Shown in pieces: positions 50,780 through 60,568 of a stretch of DNA of 64,000 bases (positions are counted from its first letter, which is position 1; every line of letters starts with the position of its first letter). A program made the translations under genes and the position numbers. The DNA lies in the NCBI RefSeq assembly GCF_003347605.1, contig NZ_QDFZ01000013.1, forward strand, positions 70,314 to 134,313. Direction: 5' to 3'. The notes under the pieces were generated by a model. The model was not told where the DNA came from, did no database searches, and saw only the letters and a list, made by a program, of their open reading frames with translations. The DNA comes from Chryseobacterium sp. KLBC 52 (GTDB lineage: Bacteria > Bacteroidota > Bacteroidia > Flavobacteriales > Weeksellaceae).

Positions 50780-51868
50780 ATGTATTTTAAAACTGTAATA
50801 ATTTGCATTCTTGCAACATTATTCGCTGTGTCATGCAGTAAAGACAAGGAGAAAAACAATAAAAGAGATAAAGAAGTTCCTGTGCTGGAAATCAAGGAAA
50901 AGGATACATTGGTGAGCAACCAGTTTGTGACCGATATCCAGGCAAAAAAGAATGTGGAAATGCGTTCCAGAATCGGAGGAATTATCCAGCATATCTATGT
51001 CAACGAGGGACAGTTTGTACATCAGGGACAGGCTTTATTCAAAATCAATGATGCGGAACTTCAGATGGAACTTCTGAAAGCCAATGCAGCTTTAAAACAG
51101 ACTGAAGCAGACGTTCGCATTGCAGAAGTAGAACTAAAGCAGATTCAGAGTCTTCATGCTAAAAAATTTGTGGCCAACAATGAATTGGAAATGGTGAAAG
51201 CAAAACTATCATCTGCCAAAGCAAAACACGCCTTTGCCGATGCAGAAAAGAGAACAGTTCTTCAGAAAATAAGCTTTACAAGAATTACAGCACCTTTTGA
51301 TGGAGTGATTGATGTGATTCCTCATAAAGACGGAAGTTTGGTGGAAAACGGAACTTTATTAACTACCCTTTCCCAATTGAACGAAGTCTATGCCTATTTC
51401 TCCATTCCTGAAAATTTATATTTTGAGCTTTTAGCTAATGATAAAATTGGAAGTCATCAGAAGATTGAGCTAACCCTTCCGAATGGAGTTAATTACCAGT
51501 TCAACGGAGCTTTGAAAACAGCCGAAGGCGAAATCGACAGAACCACTGGTTCTATCAGATATAAAGTACTTTTCCCGAATCCGGACCGTTTGATCAAGCA
51601 CGGTACTTCCGGGAAGCTTATCATTTCTGAACAACAGAATAATGCGATCCTTATTCCACAAAAATCTACTTTCTCCATCCAGGATAAGACCTATGTTTTT
51701 GTAGTAGATAAACAGAATAAAGTGAAAATGACCAATATTAAGATCGGAACTACTTTAAGAGATTCTTATATGGTAGAAAGTGGTCTTAAAAAAGGAGATT
51801 TAATCATTTATGAAGGGACTCAGTCTTTGAAAGATGGTGATATTATCAAAATCAAAAAGAAATATTAA
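50780..51868 (+). CDS. RND efflux periplasmic adaptor (AcrA/MexA type)
   Basis: 362 residues. Lipoprotein signal MYFKTVIICILATLFAVSCSKDKEK. Lipoyl and hairpin domains: KNVEMRSRIGGIIQHIYVNEGQFVHQGQALFKI, then two long helices (ELLKANAALKQTEADVRIAE), then beta-barrel ITAPFDGVIDVIPHKDGSLVENG. A C-terminal membrane-proximal domain with AEGEIDRTTGSIRYKVLFPNP completes the classical order. It bridges the inner-membrane pump and the outer-membrane channel. First of three operon genes; the permease starts 28 bp downstream. Confidence 0.95.
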   Translation: MYFKTVIICILATLFAVSCSKDKEKNNKRDKEVPVLEIKEKDTLVSNQFVTDIQAKKNVEMRSRIGGIIQHIYVNEGQFVHQGQALFKINDAELQMELLKANAALKQTEADVRIAEVELKQIQSLHAKKFVANNELEMVKAKLSSAKAKHAFADAEKRTVLQKISFTRITAPFDGVIDVIPHKDGSLVENGTLLTTLSQLNEVYAYFSIPENLYFELLANDKIGSHQKIELTLPNGVNYQFNGALKTAEGEIDRTTGSIRYKVLFPNPDRLIKHGTSGKLIISEQQNNAILIPQKSTFSIQDKTYVFVVDKQNKVKMTNIKIGTTLRDSYMVESGLKKGDLIIYEGTQSLKDGDIIKIKKKY

Positions 51869-51896
51869 CCTTTCATAATCTTTAAATCAACTAACT

Positions 51897-54800
51897 ATGG
51901 TAGAAATGTTTATAAGACGAAAGGTTCTTTCGTTGGTTATTTCCATATTATTTGTATTGCTGGGAATTATGGCCCTGCTGAAAATGCCGATCACCCAGTT
52001 TCCCGATATTGTACCGCCTTCAGTAACTGTTACTGCAAAATATACAGGAGCGAACGCTGAAGTGTCTGCCAATGCCGTAGCTCTTCCTCTGGAACGTGCG
52101 ATCAATGGGGTGCCGGGGATGACGTATATGTCTACGGTAACCTCCAATGACGGTCTTACCCTTATTCAGGTTTTCTTTGAAGTAGGAACAGATCCTGATG
52201 TGGCGGCAGTAAACGTTCAGAACAGGGTAACGACTATTTTGGATGAACTTCCCGAAGAGGTAATCAGAGCCGGAGTAACTACTGAAAAAGAGGTGAACAG
52301 TATGCTGATGTACCTTAACATCACCAGTGCAGATCCTAGCCAGGATGAGCAGTTCATTTATAACTTTACAGATATCAACGTCCTTCAGGAGTTGAAACGA
52401 ATTGATGGAGTAGGGCGTGCTGAAATTATGGGGCAGAAAGAATATTCGATGAGAGTATGGCTGGATCCTCAGAAAATGGCCGCTTATAATATTTCAGCAG
52501 ATGAAGTGATCACTTCCCTGCAAAAACAGAATATTTCCGCAGCACCAGGAAAAGTAGGGGAAACCTCTGGTAAAACCTCCAGCCAGCTTCAGTATGTAAT
52601 CAAATACAAAGGAAAGTTTTTTGAGCCAAAACAATATGAAGAAGTTCCCATCAGATCTGATGTGGATGGAACCATTCTGAAGCTTAAAGATATTGCGAAA
52701 GTAGAATTCGGAGCAATGAACTACGGAATGGTATCCAAAACAGACGGAAGACCTTCAGCATCGATCATGATGAAACAACGTCCCGGTTCCAACGCTTCCG
52801 AGGTTATTGAAAGTGTAAAGGCAAAAATGGAAGAATTAAAAGTCACATCTTTCCCTCCCGGAATGGAGTATAACATGGCTTATGATGTTTCCCGATTCCT
52901 GGATGCCTCTATCAGCGCGGTATTGACAACCCTTATCGAAGCCTTTATTCTGGTAGGAATTGTAGTATTTATCTTCCTTCAGGACTGGCGATCTACATTG
53001 ATTCCTGTACTGGCTGTACCGGTAGCGTTGGTTGGAACTTTTGCATTCATGAATATGCTGGATTTCTCTGTTAACCTTTTAACATTGTTTGCGTTGGTTC
53101 TTGCCATCGGAATTGTTGTTGATAATGCCATTGTCGTCGTTGAAGCCGTCCATGTGAAAATGGAAGAAGGAATGAATGCGATGGATGCCACCATTAGTGC
53201 CACCAAAGAAATTGCGGGAGCTGTAGTAGCGATTACCATTGTGATGTCTGCGGTATTTATTCCCGTAGCATTCCTGGATGGTCCGGTAGGTGTATTTTAC
53301 CGTCAGTTTTCATTAACGCTGGCCATCAGTATCGTGATTTCCGGGGTAAATGCATTGACGCTTACTCCGGCACTTTGTGCGATTATTTTAAAACCTCATG
53401 ATCATCATAAGAAGAAAACCATCATCGACAGGGCTTTCCAGAGTTTCAATACAGGATTTGAAAGACTGACGAATGGTTATGTAGGCATTTTATCAAAATT
53501 TGCCACAAGAACTACAGTGACTTTTGGGCTGTTATTCTTATTTGTAGGGCTTACTTTTGTGACCAGCAAATTCCTTCCAACCGGATTTATTCCAATGGAA
53601 GACCAGGGAATGGTATATGTAAGTGTAACCACTCCGCAGGGAGCAACAGTAGAAAGAACAGAAAAGGTGCTGGATGAAGTGACGGTGATTGCCAAGAAGA
53701 TTAAAGGAGTGGAAAACGTAACCACACTTGCAGGATACAGCATCGTAACAGAAATTGCAGGTTCTTCTTACGGAATGGCGATGATTAACCTTAAAGACTG
53801 GAAAGAAAGAAATATTTCAGTGAATGATCTGATCGCGGAACTTTCAGACAAAACAAAAAGCATTGCAGATGCTCAGATTGAAATTTTTGCTCCACCAACC
53901 GTTCCTGGTTTCGGTAATACCAGCGGTTTTGAATTACGTTTACTGGACAGAACCGGAGGAACGATTGAAAATACAGATAAGATCACGAAGGATTTTGTTA
54001 AGAAATTAAACGAAGCTCCCGAGTTGCAGAATAACTTTACCAGTTTTGATGCTACTTTCCCGCAATACATGATCAATGTAGATTATGATATGGCAGCGAA
54101 GAAAGGAGTTTCGGTAGACAATGCGATGTCTACGCTACAGACCATGCTGGGATCTTATTATGCCACGAATTTTATCCGTTTCAGTCAGATGTATAAAGTA
54201 ATGGTCCAGGCAAGTCCGGAGCACAGAGATACCCCGGAAAGCATTCTGAATTTATATTTAAAAAATGATAAAGGTGAAATGGTTCCTTTCTCAACTTTCA
54301 TCACCATTGAGAAGGTATACGGACCTGAAGTACTGACAAGGTACAATATGTATATGTCTGCGATGATCAACGGAGAACCAGCAGACGGTTACAGTTCCGG
54401 TGATGCCATTGCAGCCGTAGAACGTGTAGCCAAAGAAACACTGCCAAGAGGATTCGATATTGAATGGTCGGGGATGACAAGGGAAGAGATCTTATCAGGA
54501 AACCAAACCGTTTATATCTTCGCGATCTGTCTTTTATTCGTGTATCTTTTATTAGCAGCACAATATGAAAGTTTCCTTCTTCCAATGCCGGTATTATTAA
54601 GCCTTCCGACAGGAATTTTCGGATCTTATATCGCATTGGTGGCTGCGGGGCTGGATAACAATATTTATGCGCAGGTAGCATTGGTCATGCTGATTGGGCT
54701 TCTGGCCAAAAATGCTATCCTGATCGTAGAATTTGCAGTAGCAAGAAACAAACAGGGATTTGATATTGTTCCGGCAGCTATTGAAGGCGCAAGACAGCGT

Positions 54801-55019
54801 CTGAGACCTATTCTTATGACTTCTTTTGCGTTCGTAGCGGGACTTATCCCATTATGTATCGCATCAGGAGCAGGAGCAATTGGTAACCGTTCCATTGGTA
54901 CTGCTGCGGCAGGAGGAATGTTAATTGGAACCATCTTCGGACTGGTGGTGATTCCGGGACTGTATATATTCTTTGCAAAACTTGAAAATAAGAAGAAAGA
55001 TGAAAAGATTAAATCATAG
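51897..55019 (+). CDS. HAE1-type RND efflux permease (AcrB/MexB family)
   Basis: 1,040 residues, full length. N-terminal helix (VLSLVISILFVLLGIMALLKMPITQFPDIVPPSV), two large periplasmic loops, 12 membrane helices. TM4 ALVLAIGIVVDNAIVVVEAVHVKMEEG carries the conserved Asp pair of proton translocation; ALTLTPALCAIILKP ends helix 6. The C-terminal half has AQVALVMLIGLLAKNAILIVEFA. A tripartite pump with its adaptor and outer-membrane factor; likely substrates are amphiphilic drugs, dyes or detergents. The outer-membrane gene starts 20 bp before its stop. Confidence 0.97.
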   Translation: MVEMFIRRKVLSLVISILFVLLGIMALLKMPITQFPDIVPPSVTVTAKYTGANAEVSANAVALPLERAINGVPGMTYMSTVTSNDGLTLIQVFFEVGTDPDVAAVNVQNRVTTILDELPEEVIRAGVTTEKEVNSMLMYLNITSADPSQDEQFIYNFTDINVLQELKRIDGVGRAEIMGQKEYSMRVWLDPQKMAAYNISADEVITSLQKQNISAAPGKVGETSGKTSSQLQYVIKYKGKFFEPKQYEEVPIRSDVDGTILKLKDIAKVEFGAMNYGMVSKTDGRPSASIMMKQRPGSNASEVIESVKAKMEELKVTSFPPGMEYNMAYDVSRFLDASISAVLTTLIEAFILVGIVVFIFLQDWRSTLIPVLAVPVALVGTFAFMNMLDFSVNLLTLFALVLAIGIVVDNAIVVVEAVHVKMEEGMNAMDATISATKEIAGAVVAITIVMSAVFIPVAFLDGPVGVFYRQFSLTLAISIVISGVNALTLTPALCAIILKPHDHHKKKTIIDRAFQSFNTGFERLTNGYVGILSKFATRTTVTFGLLFLFVGLTFVTSKFLPTGFIPMEDQGMVYVSVTTPQGATVERTEKVLDEVTVIAKKIKGVENVTTLAGYSIVTEIAGSSYGMAMINLKDWKERNISVNDLIAELSDKTKSIADAQIEIFAPPTVPGFGNTSGFELRLLDRTGGTIENTDKITKDFVKKLNEAPELQNNFTSFDATFPQYMINVDYDMAAKKGVSVDNAMSTLQTMLGSYYATNFIRFSQMYKVMVQASPEHRDTPESILNLYLKNDKGEMVPFSTFITIEKVYGPEVLTRYNMYMSAMINGEPADGYSSGDAIAAVERVAKETLPRGFDIEWSGMTREEILSGNQTVYIFAICLLFVYLLLAAQYESFLLPMPVLLSLPTGIFGSYIALVAAGLDNNIYAQVALVMLIGLLAKNAILIVEFAVARNKQGFDIVPAAIEGARQRLRPILMTSFAFVAGLIPLCIASGAGAIGNRSIGTAAAGGMLIGTIFGLVVIPGLYIFFAKLENKKKDEKIKS

Positions 55020-56451
55020 AAATATATTGTATGGAATTGCATCACTGAGCCTGGTTTCGTGTGCTGTTCCCAAAGTAACGGAGCTGAAAAAAGCCCAGGA
55101 ATTACCAGAGGAAATCATCAAAGCTGACAAAAATAAATCTCCGGATGAATTCCAGCAGATCAATCTGAAGGCTTACTTTACAGATCCGCAGCTTCTTGAG
55201 CTTTTTGAAAAAGTAGTTCAGGCTAATCCGGATTTTCAGATTGCCCAGCAAAGAGTGGAGATTGCCAACAGCTTCCTTCAAAGATCAAAGATGGACCTAT
55301 TACCATCTCTTGAAGTGGGAGTACAGGCTTCCGGTGACCACTACGGAAAATATACAATGGAAGGTGTTGGAAACTATGATACCAATCTTTCCCCTAATAT
55401 TACCGAAAATCAGAAAATTAACCGGGATTTTACTCCTAATTACTGGCTGGGAGCAAGAAGCAGCTGGGAAATTGATGCCTGGGGAAAACTGAAAAATAAG
55501 AAGATTGCAGCTCAGAAGAAATATCTGGCTTCCACTGAAGGATTAAGATTATTGCAGGTAGAACTTTTCACCGATATTGCCAATCTGTATTACCAGTTGG
55601 TAGCGTTGGATAATCGTCTTGCTATTTATCAGAAGAACTATAAACTTCAGCAAAGAGCTTTTGAAATTGTTCTGGCTCAACGTGAAGTGGGAAAAGCCAC
55701 GGAATTGGCAGTTCAGCAGTTCAAAGCTCAGAATAACAACTGGCTGGCAGAGATTGAACACATCAGGGTAGAAATTGTTACGGTAGAACAGGCAATCACT
55801 ACTTTGACAGGAAGCTACGGCGGAGAAGTAAAGCGCGGAAAAATACTGATGCCTACCAATATGGAAGTGTTGAATAAAACCATCAACGTAGAAAATGTGA
55901 TTCATTCCAGACCGGATGTAGCTGCAAACTATTATGTCTTGGAAGCTTCTCAGGCTGATGCGAAAGCTGCAAGAGCTGCTTTTTATCCTAAAATTGATCT
56001 GGGTGCAGGTTTCGGACTGAATTCGTTTTCTGTAGAAACGTTCTTCAAACCAAGTTCCCTTGCCGGGCAGTTGTTAGGAGGATTAATGGTTCCTGTTTTC
56101 AATAAAGGACAGTTGAAATATGAATTTAAAGTAGCGAGCAAAGAGCAGGAAATTGCTTTTTTAAACTATCAGAAAAGTATTACCACTGCTTTTAATGAAC
56201 TTCAGTCGATTCTGAAACAAACCAAGATCTATGAACGTGTTCTGAAACTGAAATCAGAAGAAGTAGGTTTCCTTGACCGTGGTGTTGAGGTTTCCAACGA
56301 TCTGTATCTTACAGGATATGCCAATTACTTTGAACTGATCAATTCTCAGAAAAGCAAATTAACTGCTGAGCTGGATTTACTGCAGTTTCAGCACCAGAAT
56401 ACCAGAAATAACGTCCTGCTTTTTAAAGCACTGGGAGGGAAACTGGATTAA
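55000..56451 (+). CDS. RND efflux outer-membrane factor (NodT/OprM type)
   Basis: 483 residues from ATG 55000 (MKRLNHRNILYGIASLSLVSC), chosen because it begins a lipoprotein signal with lipobox LVSC; an in-frame start 27 bases upstream lies within the permease gene. NPDFQIAQQRVEIANSFLQRSKMDLLPSLEVG opens the first TolC-like hairpin and RPDVAANYYVLEASQADAKAARAAFYPKIDLG the second, the double-repeat layout of the family. It overlaps the permease gene by 20 bp, so translation is coupled. Completes the tripartite efflux operon; a terminator follows. Confidence 0.93.
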   Translation: MKRLNHRNILYGIASLSLVSCAVPKVTELKKAQELPEEIIKADKNKSPDEFQQINLKAYFTDPQLLELFEKVVQANPDFQIAQQRVEIANSFLQRSKMDLLPSLEVGVQASGDHYGKYTMEGVGNYDTNLSPNITENQKINRDFTPNYWLGARSSWEIDAWGKLKNKKIAAQKKYLASTEGLRLLQVELFTDIANLYYQLVALDNRLAIYQKNYKLQQRAFEIVLAQREVGKATELAVQQFKAQNNNWLAEIEHIRVEIVTVEQAITTLTGSYGGEVKRGKILMPTNMEVLNKTINVENVIHSRPDVAANYYVLEASQADAKAARAAFYPKIDLGAGFGLNSFSVETFFKPSSLAGQLLGGLMVPVFNKGQLKYEFKVASKEQEIAFLNYQKSITTAFNELQSILKQTKIYERVLKLKSEEVGFLDRGVEVSNDLYLTGYANYFELINSQKSKLTAELDLLQFQHQNTRNNVLLFKALGGKLD

Positions 56452-56474
56452 TTTTTACTTTTTTTTACGATGAA

Positions 56475-56506
56475 GGAAGCTGTCTTTTCAGGCAGCTTCT
56501 TTTATG
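56475..56506 (+). terminator. Terminator of the efflux operon
   Basis: GGAAGCTG-TCTTTTCA-GGCAGCTTC followed by TTTTATGTTTT. Confidence 0.8.
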
Positions 56507-56611
56507 TTTTAATCCGATTCTACGGATTCCCGTAATGCTAATTGAAATAATTCCAGGATCTTGCGTACAATCTAACTTTTACAAGTTGAGTTAACTTTTT
56601 TTATATGTCCC

Positions 56612-56645
56612 TAAAAAAAGAGACTGTCCTCATGGGCAGTCTCTT
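56612..56645 (-). terminator. Terminator of the cold-shock-domain gene
   Basis: On the minus strand AGAGACTGCCC-ATG-AGGACAGTCTCT followed by TTTTTT. Plus-strand A and T tracts could also make it act in both directions. Confidence 0.78.
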
Positions 56646-56702
56646 TGTGTATGATTTAAAAACACATCTGCTTGTACAGCAAATACATTTTATAAGTACA
56701 TA

Positions 56703-57125
56703 TTATTTAACAAGCTGAATTTCAACAGCAGAAAATCCTTTGGGAGATTTCTCTTTCTCGAAAGATACCTTATTTCCTTTTTTCACCGGTTCTGCACAGT
56801 TGTTATTGTGGAAGAAAATGTTTTCTTTGGAATTATCTTCCGTAATGAAACCATATCCTTTTTCGCTCAGGAAAGTAACAATTCCTGTTTTTCTTGGATC
56901 TTCTTCAATGATAGGTGCAGCACCCAATTGAATGTCATCAAGGTTTACTTCCTGTCTTTGTTCAGGTGGAGTAGAAGTTAATCTTCCGAATTCGTCTACA
57001 TACATGAAGACATCCTCCGCTCCTTTGTTGTTGTTCGTTTTACGTTCTTCGCGTCTTAGCGCCTTTTCTTTTTGCTTTTGAATTTTTTTCTTGAAATTTT
57101 CCTTTTTAGAAAAAGAATCTGCCAT
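56703..57125 (-). CDS. Cold-shock-domain RNA-binding protein
   Basis: 140 residues. A basic, lysine-rich N-terminus (KKENFKKKIQKQKEKALRREER), a short linker (FGRLTSTPPEQRQEVNL), then a C-terminal cold-shock domain of about 65 residues: GIVTFLSEKGYGFITEDNSKENIFFHNNN, with RNP1 (KGYGFI) and RNP2 (NIFFH), ending FSAVEIQL. It binds single-stranded RNA or DNA. It is longer than CspA because of its basic tail, as in many Bacteroidota homologues. A gap of 686 bp separates it from the divergent SDR gene. Confidence 0.92.
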   Translation of the reverse strand: MADSFSKKENFKKKIQKQKEKALRREERKTNNNKGAEDVFMYVDEFGRLTSTPPEQRQEVNLDDIQLGAAPIIEEDPRKTGIVTFLSEKGYGFITEDNSKENIFFHNNNCAEPVKKGNKVSFEKEKSPKGFSAVEIQLVK

Positions 57126-57811
57126 AAATTATTTTTAGTATTTAGTTTCTATAAATTAAATTGGTTCAATCTGGTCTGTTTCAGACCTATAAAGCCCGCC
57201 GATGTTTCCTGTTTTGGATATTTCCAATCATACAGAGCTTTAAAATTCCGACAAGTATTGTTCTTAATAGAAGAATAAAAGTTAAAAATATGGCTGCTCA
57301 AAAGGCAAAGACTGAATAAAAAATATTCGGGTCGTTACAGAAAACAAAGTAGTGACTTAGTTTATAATATGCAAATATACAACAATAAAATGAATAATCA
57401 GGTTTTAAATGATTGATTATCAGAAATGGTTTTAATTGATAATTTATATTTTGCAGGAAACATATCATAGAAGTTGTAATAATTGTATAAAAAAATCCTC
57501 AGAAGCCTGAGGATTATAAAAAAATATATTAAAAATGAAGTGGTGGTGCGTGATACGGGAGGAAGGTATCAAATGTTATGCCTAAAATTGACGCAGGTTT
57601 GTGAATTATCCAAAAGTGTTTAACTGAAATGGCGTGTACCGAAGCGTATCTGGCTGGTAAATAACATTCTATTAACAACTATTGTTTACATAAAATAATA
57701 AACATTTTTCTTTTGGTTTAAAAATAATAAATAGAAATTCCCGAAAATTTCACCACGTTGAGGCAGTTTTTATTATTGACCTTTGTCTCATTAACATTTA
57801 AATATAAAAAT
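57126..57811. other. Large gap between divergent csp-type and SDR genes
   Basis: No gene found. It holds the hairpin GGTCTG-TTT-CAGACC at 57173-57187, about 50-60 bases before the cold-shock gene start on the minus strand, and the hairpin AATCCTCA-GAAGCC-TGAGGATT at 57495-57516 with A/T tracts, which could act as a terminator. The remainder is AT-rich. It probably contains a long leader for the cold-shock gene, as is known for cspA-type genes; this is inference. Confidence 0.5.
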
Positions 57812-58567
57812 ATGTCAACACAAAATGTACAAGGGAAAGTTGTTTTAATTGCCGGAGGAGGTAAAAATTTAGGAGGATTATTAAGCAGAGATTTTGCTTC
57901 CAGGGGGGCAAAGCTGGCCATCCATTATAACAGCGAAAGCTCAAGAGCCGAAAGTGAAAAAACACTGGCTGAAGTACAGGCATTAGGAGCTGAAGCATTC
58001 TTATTTCAGGGAGATCTTACCAAAGTAGACAATATCACGAAGTTTTTTGATGAAACCATTTCCCGCTTCGGAGGAATCGATATCGCAATCAATACCGTAG
58101 GCATGGTTCTTAAAAAGCCATTTTCAGAAACTACAGAAGCTGAATATGATACCATGTTCAATGTCAATTCAAAATCTGCTTATTTCTTTCTGCAGGAAGC
58201 TGGTAAAAAACTGAACGATCATGGGAAAATCTGTACCATTGTCACTTCACTGCTGGCGGCTTACACAGGACTATATTCTACGTATGCAGGAGCAAAAGCA
58301 CCGGTAGAACATTTTACAAGAGCGGCATCCAAAGAATTCGGGACAAGAGGTGTTTCCGTAACAGCGGTAGCACCAGGTCCTATGGATACTCCTTTCTTCT
58401 ACGGACAGGAAACCGATGATGCCGTGGCGTATCATAAATCGGCATCCGCATTGGGAGGGCTCACAGATATTAAAGATATTGCTCCGCTGGTAGAATTCCT
58501 GGTAACAGAAGGCTGGTGGATTACCGGACAGACCATTTTTGCCAACGGTGGCTATACAACGAGATAG
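57812..58567 (+). CDS. Short-chain dehydrogenase/reductase
   Basis: 251 residues from ATG 57812 (MSTQNVQGKVVLIAGGGKN); the in-frame region upstream lacks SDR features. VVLIAGGGKNLGGLLSRDFA is the glycine-rich NAD(P) fold with Gly replacing the first Thr of TGxxxGxG. Catalytic Ser in IVTSLLAAY and Y-A-G-A-K in YSTYAGAKAPVEHFT. ITGQTIFANGGYTTR ends the chain as in FabG-like SDRs. Oxidises or reduces a carbonyl or alcohol; the substrate is unknown. Stand-alone gene with a strong terminator. Confidence 0.9.
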   Translation: MSTQNVQGKVVLIAGGGKNLGGLLSRDFASRGAKLAIHYNSESSRAESEKTLAEVQALGAEAFLFQGDLTKVDNITKFFDETISRFGGIDIAINTVGMVLKKPFSETTEAEYDTMFNVNSKSAYFFLQEAGKKLNDHGKICTIVTSLLAAYTGLYSTYAGAKAPVEHFTRAASKEFGTRGVSVTAVAPGPMDTPFFYGQETDDAVAYHKSASALGGLTDIKDIAPLVEFLVTEGWWITGQTIFANGGYTTR

Positions 58568-58591
58568 TATATTGTAAAAACTATTTAAAAA

Positions 58592-58627
58592 AGAAACTCA
58601 CTGAAAACAACTTTCAGTGAGTTTTTT
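58592..58627. terminator. Bidirectional terminator
   Basis: AACTCACTGAAA-ACAAC-TTTCAGTGAGTT with A and T tracts, between convergent SDR and lgt genes. Confidence 0.9.
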
Positions 58628-58648
58628 ATGATAAAAGAAATAAGAAAA

Positions 58649-59485
58649 TTAAGTGGTTTTAATCTTTCTTTTCTCCAGTATACTTTTGATGATAAAGAAT
58701 AATCCAAGAAGAACAAACGGAATACTCAGGAGCTGGCCCATATTCAGACTCATTCCATGTTCGAATTCTACCTGATCCACCTTGATAAATTCAATAAGGA
58801 TTCTCATGATGAAGATCAACAGAATACTGATTCCAAAGTAAAACCCTTTTCCGATCTTAAAAATATTTTTCCTGTAAATAAAATACACCGCAAGGAAGAT
58901 TATAAAATAAGAGATGGCTTCGTAAAGCTGGGCAGGATGTCTTGGAAGATTATCCACCTGACGGAATATAAAAGCCCATGGTACATCGGTAGGTGTTCCT
59001 ATAATTTCCGAATTCATGAGATTGGCCAGCCTGATAAAAGTACCTCCCAGCGGAAGTACAATTGCTATGGCATCCAGAACGGTCATGAACGGGATAGAAT
59101 ACTTTCTCGCATAGATGAGAAGCATAATCACCAGACCAATACCGCCACCATGACTTGCAAGACCTGCAAATCCTGTAAAATGATAGACTCCATCCGGTCC
59201 TTTCTGAATCGGTAAAAATATTTCAAGCGGGTGCTGTGAATAATACTCAAAATCATAAAAAAGACAGTGACCTAATCGGGCGCCTACCAGAATTCCTATC
59301 AGTGCATAGGAGAATAGCGCTTCGTGGGCCTGTGAACTCAGACCTTCTTTTTTATAAATTCTTTTTAAAATATTGAGAGATAAAACAAGTCCCGCAAGGA
59401 ATAATAATCCGTAATATTTAATGGGAAGTCCTAAGATATTGACGACTTCGGGATTAACATCCCAGTTGATATATAATAAATTCAT
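58649..59485 (-). CDS. lgt: Prolipoprotein diacylglyceryl transferase
   Basis: 278 residues, about seven membrane helices. Transfers a diacylglyceryl group from phosphatidylglycerol to the lipobox Cys of prolipoproteins in the inner membrane. Conserved blocks: INWDVNPEVVNILGLPIKYYGLLF, GARLGHCLFYDF, GFAGLASHGGGIGL with the essential His-Gly-Gly, FIRLANLMNSEIIGTPTDVPWAF and RHPAQLYEAISY with the catalytic Arg and Glu region. The window encodes several lipoproteins that are its substrates. It is monocistronic on the minus strand. Confidence 0.97.
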   Translation of the reverse strand: MNLLYINWDVNPEVVNILGLPIKYYGLLFLAGLVLSLNILKRIYKKEGLSSQAHEALFSYALIGILVGARLGHCLFYDFEYYSQHPLEIFLPIQKGPDGVYHFTGFAGLASHGGGIGLVIMLLIYARKYSIPFMTVLDAIAIVLPLGGTFIRLANLMNSEIIGTPTDVPWAFIFRQVDNLPRHPAQLYEAISYFIIFLAVYFIYRKNIFKIGKGFYFGISILLIFIMRILIEFIKVDQVEFEHGMSLNMGQLLSIPFVLLGLFFIIKSILEKRKIKTT

Positions 59486-59669
59486 TGCTGCAAAGATAAG
59501 AAAATAGGATTTTCTGAACAGAATGATGACGTTTTGCCATGGTATGTTTTGATTTATAACATGTTATATGAGGTCCTGGAAGAAGCTCATCCCTGTGAAA
59601 ATGAATATAATTTAAAATGATTCTTGATGAAATAGTTGGTAACTTTAACCTACCACCAAAATAAAAGTT

Positions 59670-60365
59670 ATGCATCATCAGCTCGAGAAACATTATGTAA
59701 ACAGAGTAGGCTGGCTTCGTGCAGCGGTATTGGGCGCAAATGACGGCTTGTTATCTACTACCAGTATCGTTATAGGAGTTGCAGCTGCAGAGCCGGAACG
59801 TCATATCATTATTCTTGCTGCATTGGCAGGGATGATTGCCGGGGCAATGTCTATGGCCGCCGGTGAATATGTTTCTGTAAGCTCGCAGGAAGATACAGAA
59901 AAAGCAGATTTACTCCGCGAAAAACGTGAACTTGAAGAAATGCCGGAAATAGAACTTAGAGAACTGGCCAAAGTATATGAGAAAAGAGGTTGTACCAAAG
60001 AAACCGCCATGCAGGTAGCTATTGAACTTACGGAACATGATGCTTTGGGAGCACATGCCCGTGACGAGTTGGGAATTAATGAAATAACGCAGGCTAAACC
60101 TTTGGTAGCAGCAATGGCTTCATTCGGTTCATTTGCGGTGGGAGCTTTATTGCCATTTATGGTGTCTCTTTTGGCTCCTCTTCAACAAATGGTCTATTTC
60201 CAATATGGATTTTCAATCATATTTTTAATGCTTTTAGGCGCAATTTCAGCAAAAGCTGGAGGTTCCAGTATTAAGATTGCTGTATTGAGAATATGTTTCT
60301 GGGGAACTGTTGCAATGGGAATTACAGCCCTCGTAGGACATATTTTCGGAGTTAATGTAGCATAA
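59670..60365 (+). CDS. VIT1/CCC1-family iron/manganese transporter
   Basis: 231 residues. N-terminal HYVNRVGWLRAAVLGANDGLLSTTSIVIGVAAA is the family's helix-1 motif; AGMIAGAMSMAAGEYVSVSSQEDTEKADL holds the metal-binding MAAGEYVS and Glu residues. The soluble middle (LREKRELEEMPEIELRELAKVYE) is followed by three C-terminal helices. It moves Fe2+ or Mn2+ across the membrane in exchange for protons. In bacteria it probably exports excess metal (inference). Monocistronic. Confidence 0.95.
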   Translation: MHHQLEKHYVNRVGWLRAAVLGANDGLLSTTSIVIGVAAAEPERHIIILAALAGMIAGAMSMAAGEYVSVSSQEDTEKADLLREKRELEEMPEIELRELAKVYEKRGCTKETAMQVAIELTEHDALGAHARDELGINEITQAKPLVAAMASFGSFAVGALLPFMVSLLAPLQQMVYFQYGFSIIFLMLLGAISAKAGGSSIKIAVLRICFWGTVAMGITALVGHIFGVNVA

Positions 60366-60453
60366 ATATGATGATAATAGCGCTTGTAAATATTAAAATT
60401 TTACACGGTTTTTTACACGGTGGTAAAATTTAATAGATTATAGTATAAAATAA

Positions 60454-60488
60454 AACCTCTGAAATCTTTTAATTTCAGAGGTTTTTTG
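60454..60488 (+). terminator. Terminator of the VIT gene
   Basis: AAAACCTCTGAAAT-CTTTTA-ATTTCAGAGGTTTTTT. Confidence 0.92.
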
Positions 60489-60568
60489 TACCCATAACCG
60501 AAGAGATAACGAAACATTTGGTAGAAGATTTGGAAAGAATTGTAGAATTACATAATCCTGTCAAGTGA
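60488..60568 (+). pseudogene. Short coding remnant
   Basis: An open stretch reading VPITEEITKHLVEDLERIVE, then LHNPVK and a stop, with no start codon of its own and beginning at the edge of the VIT terminator. Residue use is typical of a helical C-terminus, but the stretch is too short to identify. Its stop is inside the palindrome at 60556-60579. Confidence 0.25.
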
